Of a DNA stretch of 61,891 nucleotides, positions 55,701 through 61,891 are shown piece after piece. Numbering within the stretch: position 1 is the stretch's first letter; every line of letters starts with the position of its first letter. The stretch is from Symbiodinium natans (lineage: Eukaryota > Sar > Dinophyceae > Suessiales > Symbiodiniaceae): the NCBI GenBank assembly GCA_905221605.1, contig CAJNDS010000391.1:901440-963330 (forward strand), in the 5' to 3' direction. Below the pieces are notes generated by a model. The model was given only the letters and a program-made list of their open reading frames with translations. It had not been told where the DNA came from and ran no database searches. A program made the translations under genes and the position numbers.

Positions 55701-58700
55701 CGACCTTCGTCCTTCAACACCAATCTCCGCTCATCACTCTCAACATTGGTCTCAAACTGCTGTGACCTTCCTGCCTCAGCCGATCCACTTCCGGCCTCAC
55801 GTGATGCATCCACAGATGGCTGCATAGCCACTCTAGCACCATCAGATGCCATGGACTCTGTCAACCAGCGTTCATACCTCCGATGACAGGCTCTCGTATG
55901 CGCACCGCCGAGCCTACGCCCATGTCGTGCATTGTCACACGCTGAGCATCCTTCCGTGTATCCATGAGTTCTCACCCACTGAGCTGGAGGACCTGACGCT
56001 GGGGCTCTCAGTGACACAGGTGGCTCAAGAACTTCGCGTTCCTCACTTGCTGAAGTCAACTGGGGGCCTCCACCAAGAGTTCCAACGATGCCCTCAACAA
56101 GTTCCAGACGCCATGTCAAGGGTACACAAAGTTTCACCGACGTAGCTGCGAATGTCTTTAGCACCAACTGTCCCTCGACTCGGATGAGCGCTCGAACTTT
56201 GATGGCCTGTGACCCAAGGATGGGATGGAGGAAGGCACTTTCGGTGAACCTGGGAAGGTTAGGGGCGAGATCCTTGATTGATTGGGGAAGTTCTGCTAGG
56301 ACTATGGCTCCAAACAAAGTGAAGGGTCCTTTTGGACTGGGCCTCCCAAGCACAAGATCACAAGGTGCCATGTCACTCCCGTGCGCTTTAGAGAATCTGT
56401 TCAAACTTCCACACACGTAGCACAACGCACTGGCAAATCCTCCATGGTTGTAGCACAAGTCAAGCCCTTCCTGATTGAGATCTGACCTCAACGTCTGCAA
56501 GGACTCCTTAATCCTGCGCACACCACGTTCTGCCACTCCGACTGCTTCATGATGCTGGGGTCCTGCCTTTCGAACTTGGAAGGAGAATTCGCCAGAAGCC
56601 CCTGTGATCAAATCGGACACTGCCCCTTCAGCATCTGTGATCAACAACACCGAAGAGGAGCCTGACTCCAGACCAAACTCACGCAGCCACTTCACCATCT
56701 CTGTACGCGTCGCTACAAGATCCCCTGATGTCAAGATAGCACCAGTCATCATGCTCATGCGCTCGACAAGTACCGACACCCTCAGGTTGTCTGCTCGGAC
56801 CTGCCTGTGATCTTCACCCGTGGATGACAAGTAGAAGAAATCTGCCACGACTTCACTTTCAAGTCTTCCGTTCACACGCTTGCGATGCTGAAAGACCGTT
56901 CTGGCAACTTGACAGCGCCTACAGCCAGGATGATACGGTGTGTGTCCTTGCAATCGATGCTGTGCCAACTCTGCTTGTGTCGACCGTGTCACAGGCGCTA
57001 CAAGAACCCCACCTTCAGCGGATATCGAGGAGAGGGAAAGTTCGACTTCGTTCGAAGAACCCTGGGAGGGCTTCAACAGTGGTTTCAACCTCAACCAGGG
57101 AACATTCCCAAACAGTGTGACCTCTTTGGCTGTCAGGCCTGCAGAGGTGGCAAGCGCAATCCCGGCACAATTTTGAGAAAAACTCCAACCGCGAAAACAA
57201 AGCATGGTCGTGGAAATAATGTTGTGGTTCGTGTCTCCTACCCAAACATTCATGCTTGCTGCATGCCACGTGTTCTCTCCACTCCCGTTCTCGAGCAGGA
57301 GTTCGACGGATATCGTCCGTTCACCAAGCATTCGCACAGAGCTGCCGTTCGCTGCAGAAAACTCTTGCCCTACATGCTGTCTCTTCGAGTCATCAACGTA
57401 GACTCCAAACATCTCTGCATACTTCAGACTCAGCACTGTCACCCCTGCCCCGCTGTCCAGCAACCACCATTCCCCATCTCTCGCTTCTGCTCTCAGTCCA
57501 GCGATCACGAGTGGTTCCAGACAAACAGGCTGTTCAACAGGCAACACCGCGCTCAACTGCAAACTCTCTCCTACGCTCTCGTCAGCAGCAGCGGCGTTCC
57601 AGATCTCATCTGTCCATTGCTCATCCCAACTGTTGCTCCAGCCCTCATCCCACACAAACGCACCCCAGCCCTCATCGACCTGCGGATGCTCAGGCACTGG
57701 CGGCAAAGATTCCACTAATTCAAACATCTTTCCTTTCTTGCCCTTTCCAGGACCTTTTGCTCCCTTTTCTTTGCCCTTTGCCTTTCCTTTTCCTTTATCC
57801 TTTCCTTTTCCATCTTTGCCTTTTCCTCGTTCCTTTCCTTTCTCTTTTCCTTTTCCCTTTCCAGAGGATGAGGCTGAGCCGTGGGCTTTACTGCAATGCG
57901 CGCTGATGTGTCCTAGTTCCCCACAAGAAAAACACTTCACCTTGGACATGTCTGTGCCACAGTTTTCTGTCTTGTGATTCTTCCTACCACAACGACCACA
58001 CCGTTCAGCACTTACCGCAGAAACTGACACATCATACCATGCACCGTCATGCTCAGGCCATGCACACTCATACTGTCCGTCATCGTCCCATGCTGTCATA
58101 TCAAACACCTCATACACTTGTTGCTTCTTTCCTGGTGACAAGTTCAGATCCAAGAAGAGTCTCTGTTGACGCTCAAAACGAAGAGCTGCACTCCGACATG
58201 ACTGATACGTTTCTGCTCCCGAGTGATGCAAAACGTACTTCTTCGCTTCTTCTGGCAAACTCCGCAGCAAAATCACAAGCATGTCTCCATCTCCGATGCT
58301 CAACCCTTGCCTGTCTAGTGCTGTTGGCAGCGTGCCCAACAGCTTGGCGTAACGTGACACCTCTATGTCGATCTTTCTGATCACATCTCCGACCATCGTA
58401 GCTGCATTCATTTCTGAATTTCTCAAGGCGAATATCCTGTGCAACAGTTCCGACCGCATCGACAAGGCCTCTGCTCTGCTGCGCAACGAAAACTGCTGAG
58501 CCAGCTGCCTAAGCAGCTCGTACCCACAGTTCACATTCCCCAAACTTCTGGCTGGATCTGCAAGAGACCCATCAAGTGGCAAACCTTCGCTGAACGCCTG
58601 TATCATGAGGGTTGCCCTAGCATGGTCCAAGAAAGCTGCTTTCAACAAGCCATACAGCCTCACCGACCGTGTCTTCTGCTCTTCATTCAACGAATGTTGC

Positions 58701-59494
58701 CAAATCGTATCTGGCCAACGCACACACATGCCTATCTCTTCTGCAAACACAACGCTCGCCAACGCTGCCCAACTTTGAAGCGACACTACGTAGTCTGCAA
58801 ACCCAGCAACCTCTTGCTCACGCGTGCTCCACTTCTCTGCATGGGTCACAGGAGGCTGACCCAACCATTTCTCAGATCGCGAAAACACATCTCGTGACTC
58901 AAAGCTTTGCGTCATGCCAGCCTGCATACCAGCTCCAGGAAGCACACCCGACGTTTGTGGCATGAACTGCTCTCGCCTAGGTCCTACAGGTACTGGCACC
59001 GGTCCAAACTGCTCAGGCACTCCACGCGCCTGCATTCCAAGTTGCTCCTGTAGCGCCGTTTGCGCCGCTTGAGCTTGCTGTGGTGACATCATGCTGATGA
59101 GCTGCTGCATCTGGACCAAAACGTCCTGACCAGCCATGCCTTGCCCCGAGCATCCATGCACTGGAACTGCCGACTGTGTGCCGCACGCACCTGCGCTCAC
59201 AGCCCCGATGCCTGCTTGTCTTCCTGCCATCCCCCCACTCAGAGAGGACAACTCACTGTCAATTCCCCCAGCTGGAACCGGCGGAAACTGACACGCATGT
59301 GCCTGCATGCCCACGTACTGTTGCGCCTGCTGCACTGCTTGCTGTCTGGCTTGCTGCTGCTGTTGCAAGTACGCCCCCCATGGGTCTGAGCTTTGCCCCG
59401 GAGTCTCAACACCCTGGCCTCTACTTCTACCGTCCCTTAAGACCTTGCTCAAGTCTGTCAGGCGACGCTGGCCCACTTGCCATGCTTCACGCAC
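52733..59494 (-). CDS. Gag-Pol polyprotein of element 2 with C-terminal methyltransferase-like domain
   Basis: 2,253 codons counted from a GTG at 59494. There is no in-frame ATG until codon 63 (59308), which is the likelier start. Gln-rich 44-60; Gag core about 215-450; zinc knuckles C499-C502-H507-C512 and C521-C524-H529-C534, both CX2CX4HX4C; a Gly-Lys repeat tail 544-590. Protease WWLLDSGAGVTVLS, D680. Integrase: H846/H851 with C858-x2-C861, then D885, D954, E989 (34 residues between the last two). RT: AADIEHAFMNSPLD D1567 and CYVDDLLIV D1661/D1662. RNase H: D1848, E1892, D1951, D2000. A methyltransferase-like domain occupies 2047-2250. Linker 1200-1380 is Ser/Pro/Glu-rich. Order and YVDD motif place it in Ty1/copia; it is clearly different from element 1 in Gag and cargo position. 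Confidence 0.93.
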   Translation of the reverse strand: MREAWQVGQRRLTDLSKVLRDGRSRGQGVETPGQSSDPWGAYLQQQQQARQQAVQQAQQYVGMQAHACQFPPVPAGGIDSELSSLSGGMAGRQAGIGAVSAGACGTQSAVPVHGCSGQGMAGQDVLVQMQQLISMMSPQQAQAAQTALQEQLGMQARGVPEQFGPVPVPVGPRREQFMPQTSGVLPGAGMQAGMTQSFESRDVFSRSEKWLGQPPVTHAEKWSTREQEVAGFADYVVSLQSWAALASVVFAEEIGMCVRWPDTIWQHSLNEEQKTRSVRLYGLLKAAFLDHARATLMIQAFSEGLPLDGSLADPARSLGNVNCGYELLRQLAQQFSLRSRAEALSMRSELLHRIFALRNSEMNAATMVGDVIRKIDIEVSRYAKLLGTLPTALDRQGLSIGDGDMLVILLRSLPEEAKKYVLHHSGAETYQSCRSAALRFERQQRLFLDLNLSPGKKQQVYEVFDMTAWDDDGQYECAWPEHDGAWYDVSVSAVSAERCGRCGRKNHKTENCGTDMSKVKCFSCGELGHISAHCSKAHGSASSSGKGKGKEKGKERGKGKDGKGKDKGKGKAKGKEKGAKGPGKGKKGKMFELVESLPPVPEHPQVDEGWGAFVWDEGWSNSWDEQWTDEIWNAAAADESVGESLQLSAVLPVEQPVCLEPLVIAGLRAEARDGEWWLLDSGAGVTVLSLKYAEMFGVYVDDSKRQHVGQEFSAANGSSVRMLGERTISVELLLENGSGENTWHAASMNVWVGDTNHNIISTTMLCFRGWSFSQNCAGIALATSAGLTAKEVTLFGNVPWLRLKPLLKPSQGSSNEVELSLSSISAEGGVLVAPVTRSTQAELAQHRLQGHTPYHPGCRRCQVARTVFQHRKRVNGRLESEVVADFFYLSSTGEDHRQVRADNLRVSVLVERMSMMTGAILTSGDLVATRTEMVKWLREFGLESGSSSVLLITDAEGAVSDLITGASGEFSFQVRKAGPQHHEAVGVAERGVRRIKESLQTLRSDLNQEGLDLCYNHGGFASALCYVCGSLNRFSKAHGSDMAPCDLVLGRPSPKGPFTLFGAIVLAELPQSIKDLAPNLPRFTESAFLHPILGSQAIKVRALIRVEGQLVLKTFAATSVKLCVPLTWRLELVEGIVGTLGGGPQLTSASEEREVLEPPVSLRAPASGPPAQWVRTHGYTEGCSACDNARHGRRLGGAHTRACHRRYERWLTESMASDGARVAMQPSVDASREAGSGSAEAGRSQQFETNVESDERRLVLKDEGREEVMPIPVGIPAPMAGRPPSSSEHEPRPEREQRSGGEVSTRGVASGSTGDEPELKRVRVVEPASPSASSRPSLLQRRPAKSSEHMQVDEQGSGPRVPEQKGVKRHPDVELVDLEDEIRASGPQEPRRLEGLCWSSNACESVLLSDVVTSPSMFDVEVNSIRFRDGSQDAKSESFMLGGRRVLIWKPDAGVDDSTLEELPGDLVFSGMQEELTNLERCQTGRAILEHEVKILKAKNPSLRLIPARWVCARKNPTRVRCRIVAKDLAHGSARKQGFSSPTPSHDAMMLTLIFMATRDMQGCAADIEHAFMNSPLDTKSNPVVLKLPLSISSEDGQAIFFFLYCALNGLRDASLAWLKLLSSLIRPLGLLSDAREPCLFAGVVWHKDRSSRVMIVCYVDDLLIVTDDQWAEDLVLSAIGKRVTVKVTGRVKTSSQGGGMVEFIGRCIRRWPGQSAVEVGVKPEYLQSCFDAFGIQKGTTAVPDLAGLLEKTGAPVLTSEAYSRFRRVLGKVLWYAQTRQDLKLMIGLISTQQAAPTQSTEAALRALLRYLYTDRHVALRLPSSELSGEFLECSEDVLRNGVHVFADASHAPYRFIGRRGITGGAICFGGGLVRGIAKVQGVVCLSSCEAELHALQYAAQETIGFLHLLDRVFTAFGELQGSIDVQMSAHAEDEGGEEQRDKIYTELLTDSQAALDVIHAEDVPKRSRHVEIRLAWMREHLLRGRLKLRWLRGEENAADLYTKNLGTRLFQEHRTRLGFITQDGHVEALYMLSQLRVSPESMKESDEVAVLEVFCSEDSALCQVCESLGVPYCGITANAETSRVLAETIKVITAWKSRGLWIHVHVSTPCSSGSPLRNFVQRCTKSDLEWEALMRSAERYLRLGDGRTFELPKQNMIWKRWGTQNVLRASGLVYPVDVWLCATGVLSRSGLPVSKRLRFMCSHLECAQKLFDMFGSCSCQTHASFHDIDYTATGRYSKVLAEGLVKALKATN
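52736..53356 (-). other. Methyltransferase-like domain at the C terminus of element 2 Gag-Pol
   Basis: Residues 2047-2250, after RNase H. VAVLEVFCSEDSALCQV, followed by GVPYCGIT, fits a Rossmann motif I region. IHVHVSTPCSSGSPLRNF holds a Pro-Cys (P2110-C2111) like motif IV of C5 methyltransferases. FELPKQNMIW sits where Glu-Asn-Val/Pro (motif VI) would be, but Asn is replaced (E2151-L-P). A C-S-C-x2-H tail with TGRYSKVLAEGLVKAL follows. The match is weaker than in element 1; loss of the motif VI Asn suggests altered or lost catalysis. Confidence 0.45.
59427..59483 (-). other. Short upstream ORF overlapping the Gag-Pol start region of element 2
   Basis: The first ATG after the 5' LTR (59483, strong context AGCATGG) opens an 18-codon frame ending in TAG at 59427. 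It is out of frame with Gag-Pol, whose first in-frame ATG is at 59308. It may be a regulatory upstream ORF or a sign that the true start comes from a different mRNA form. Confidence 0.5.
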
Positions 59495-59531
59495 AACACG
59501 TGGCTCTTTCCTTTAGGCCAAGGCGTTCCGG

Positions 59532-59545
59532 CAGCGCTCCGCTAC
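59532..59545 (-). other. Primer-binding site of element 2 (truncated at the LTR junction)
   Basis: GTAGCGGAGCGCTG follows CTTTTAC, the end of the 5' LTR. Compared with TGGCAGCGGAGCTCTG in element 1, the expected LTR-terminal A and the leading TG of the site appear to be deleted, with an otherwise near-identical primer match. The reverse-transcription primer is probably the same tRNA. Confidence 0.55.
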
Positions 59546-59871
59546 GTAAAAGTTTCTAAACAGCACAAACCCAACTTACACACAGCTTCGCACTTGCACA
59601 GCACTTTCTCACACAAAGCGACGTGCAGTTGTCCTGCCTTCTTGGTGCTTTCTCAGCTCTCTTGACCTTGAGCCAAGAGTCAAAAGTAAAACTGGAAAAC
59701 CCAGTTGACGCCACATACAAGCTCACTTCTCCTACAAAACAAAATCTCAAGGAAAAACATGCTCGACTGTTCAGAGAAGACCTGTACGTCCCAGACATAC
59801 AGTAAGCACGTCAAACATGCGCCTTGGCCAAAAAGGCATCCCGCAGACGTGTCTATACACAGATTTTCACA
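59546..59871 (-). repeat. 5' LTR of element 2
   Basis: 326 bp, ending GATTTTCACA on the plus strand. About 98% identical to 51468-51797, with indels of 1 and 2 nt (ACTGGAAAACCC, CCACATACAAGC) and a lost terminal base at the primer-site side. Confidence 0.95.
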
Positions 59872-59876
59872 GACCT
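59872..59876. repeat. Target-site duplication of element 2, right copy (GACCT)
   Basis: Exact copy of 51463-51467, immediately after the right LTR. Confidence 0.92.
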
Positions 59877-61891
59877 GCCCAATTCCGCCTTATGCACCTG
59901 CTTAAAAACCAAGAGAGAGCACAAATTTAAACTTAAAAAGTTTTAACACATTTTTATTAGAGTGTTGAAAAGTTTTAATGGAGGTCTTGGCTTTGGCTTG
60001 AGGGGGGTTCAGGGAAAGTTTGGAAGGAAGCTAAAGGTTGAAGGGAAAGAAGACTCTATGAAGGTTCAAAGTGGACTTGAAGAAGGCTTCATTGGGGCTT
60101 ACTTACGGGGCAAGGCTTAAAGGCTAAAGAAAGGCTTGACTTTTGGTTCGATCTGCTCAAGAGTGTTCAACATGCTTTTTGTTTTCTTGAATAAGAGTTT
60201 GAGCCCTAGCCTCTTGTGGCTGGAAGCTTTCTTGACCTCTCCCAGCCTTAAACCCCCCTGAAGCCTCCTCTTTGCTCCAACCTCTTAAACTTCCCTCCTT
60301 TGCCTCTTAAGCTCGAATCTGTTTTTCAAAATCTGTTGTGTGTTCAAAACTGTGTGTTTCAAAACTGTTTGTACTTCAAATCTGTTGTTTCAATTTGTTC
60401 TTTCAATCCATTGTGTTCGAAAACCCCAAAAAAAATCCATTATGCGGTGTGGTGCCTTTCCAAGTTGTCATTTTCACTCTCTTCAAGTGGTTATTTATTC
60501 CTTTTGTTTCAAAGTGTGTTCTCCAAAAATGATGTCGCTAAAGATCACTCCGACCAAATGACTTGGGTGTTGCGTGTGGAAGCTGAAGCAATGTTACACG
60601 CAACTTGCGAATAGTTGGCATCAAATGGGCACCAACTGAATTGTGTGCTGTTGCAAACGATCTTCAATGCGTTTAATACGCTTTTGCCTGCTCAATTCTT
60701 GCAAGATGATGTGGGTTGAGAAAGTTTGGAAACAATTCCAACAAGAACTCCAACTGGCCGACGCGTACGGGCTGCATGTGGATCCGCGAGCGAACGAGGG
60801 TGCTTGAGCATATGTTAGGATCGGTCTTGTTCCAGCAGCAGTGGACACAGGCTAAACATCTAAAGGCGCGGACATCAGAACCCGGGATGACACAGAACAC
60901 CCTTTGCCCGATCTCGCATTTCGGGATGCAAGAGGTTTGCAATTGGGGCTTGCTATGTTTGATGGTTTCGGTAATTGTTCTTGTTGCCAACAACGGATCC
61001 TCACAAACACTCATGCACACCACGCTCCGCAATAGTGTTTTCCGAGTGGCTTGTGCCGCACTTTTGCCTGACGATCCACAGGTTCGCCCAGCTGATATCT
61101 TGGTCAGAGCGACGCCCCAAACCAGTTCTTCAGCATGGCGGAAGTTTCCGTGCGTTGGACTGTGCGATAGTCTTGCTCTTTGACCTATGTGCTTGGAGAA
61201 AGTGCAAATCACCAACTCAGTGCAGCCTCTAAGCACGCGGAGCGGCGACCATCTAGTCGCATGTGGGAGAGATGTGCCGCGCAAAACATTGGCTTTGAGC
61301 CACTGGTGTGGGAATCCACTGGGGGTATGACAGAAACTTTGTCGTCCATTTTGGATTCTTTGTGCGGGGTAGCAGACGGCAGGATGGGGATTAATATGAG
61401 ACAACCCGTGGAAAGCTTTCGGCCAGGATTTCAATCGACCTGCAGCGTGGCTTCCACGCAGCGTGCACGCTGCAGCGCGCGCAGCAGGCGGCCGGAAGTG
61501 GATTGTAGGAGGATCCCGTCACCGGGCAGTTGACAAGGGATAATTCACTTTCCCTTCCTAGATCCTTGAGACGGATTCTTCGTTTTCTTTTTCGATTCTT
61601 CTCTTCTCCCTCGCCGAATTCGGGGTGGTGGTGGGTCCTTTGCACGGGCCGGGGAGTGGAGGAATTTCTCATTTTTCTCTCTGTCTCGAGGCTCATGACG
61701 AGATCCATTTAGTGGACGTTCCTTCTTGATTTAGTATTTGAGAGGGATTGGATACAAATTTCATTCCCAATTTATTTTATTTTGAAGCTAGAGGTAGCAT
61801 GAAGAAATCCAATTGGTATTTTTTGGGCGCAGAAGCCGCTTGCACCATTTTCACTTCATTTCTTAATTGGTGCTTTTGGGAGCAGAAGTCT
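59877..61891. other. No gene recognised; T-rich degenerate repeat
   Basis: 60320-60430 carries a degenerate TTTCAAAACTGTTTGT-like repeat. From 60673 to 61434 both strands are open (253 codons minus, 155 plus), which prevents a call in either direction; neither translation shows a domain. The last 350 bp contain T/C-rich tracts. Confidence 0.45.

Larger units (their letters stand above)
51468..59871 (-). mobile_element. Complete Ty1/copia-type LTR retrotransposon with C-terminal methyltransferase-like domain and third ORF (element 2)
   Basis: An 8,404-bp element on the minus strand with LTRs of 330 bp (51468-51797) and 326 bp (59546-59871) and a 5-bp target duplication. A polypurine tract lies at 51798-51806, and an initiator-Met-like primer-binding site sits beside the 5' LTR. 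The internal part codes one 2,253-codon Gag-Pol (Gag with two zinc knuckles, DSG protease, integrase, RT, RNase H, methyltransferase-like domain) and a separate 243-codon membrane/zinc protein. The LTRs differ by about five substitutions and a few 1-2-nt indels, roughly 98% identity, so it is older than element 1. Coding is intact by eye. Confidence 0.94.

Noticed and set aside
55221-57906. Plus-strand ORFs of 190-277 codons antisense to element 2
   Set aside because: They are shadows of the Gag-Pol frame.
60673-61434. 253-codon minus-strand ORF near the right end
   Set aside because: Overlapped by a 155-codon plus-strand ORF, with no domain or splice evidence; left uncalled.

Overview
This window is eukaryotic nuclear DNA, most likely from a dinoflagellate and probably of the Symbiodiniaceae type. 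The evidence is a gene-poor landscape of moderate GC, abundant micro- and minisatellites, and long G/C homopolymers. Two very large Ty1/copia-type retroelements carry Gly-Lys-rich Gag tails and C5-methyltransferase-like domains, and the few host exons are short, with CCCH-finger or coiled-coil content. No bacterial features (operons, ribosome-binding sites, CRISPR, rRNA, tRNA) were recognised. The organism call is an inference.

Layout. 1-2 kb: a purine-strand hexanucleotide repeat overlaps the end of a putative CCCH zinc-finger gene on the minus strand. 2-17 kb: gene-poor sequence with a 12-bp array (about 4.0-4.3 kb), a poly(G) run and an 11-bp array. 17.3-20 kb: a repeat complex made of a ~100-bp satellite that switches strand and a 1.4-kb AT-rich island, bounded by inverted copies of a (TA)n/poly(C)/CTACGACAGACC motif. 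21.2-21.7 kb: trinucleotide-type arrays.

22.7-32.3 kb: element 1, a complete minus-strand copia-type retrotransposon of 9,573 bp. It has apparently identical 277-bp LTRs, a 5-bp target duplication (GGTCT) and one open frame of up to 2,997 codons coding Gag, protease, a C5-methyltransferase-like domain, integrase, RT and RNase H. A second reading frame inside it (28.2-29.2 kb) looks more protein-like than the main frame there. The element splits a host exon (5' piece 32274-32295, 3' piece 22289-22700).

33.7-34.0 kb: two exons of a host gene joined by a 120-nt intron. 34-48 kb: mostly featureless, except for a 1.4-kb head-to-head array of 34-bp units (39.4-40.9 kb). 48-50.2 kb: minisatellites and two arrays of the same unit in opposite orientations.

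51.5-59.9 kb: element 2, a second minus-strand copia-type element of 8,404 bp, with LTRs about 98% identical and a 5-bp target duplication (GACCT). Its 2,253-codon Gag-Pol has two zinc knuckles and a methyltransferase-like domain at its C terminus, after RNase H. A separate downstream ORF codes a membrane protein with a duplicated HX3C...CX2C motif. 60-61.9 kb: nothing identifiable.

The most notable biology is that two different retroelements each carry a DNA-methyltransferase-like domain, at different places in the polyprotein, together with further accessory coding: an overlapping frame in element 1 and a membrane/zinc ORF in element 2.
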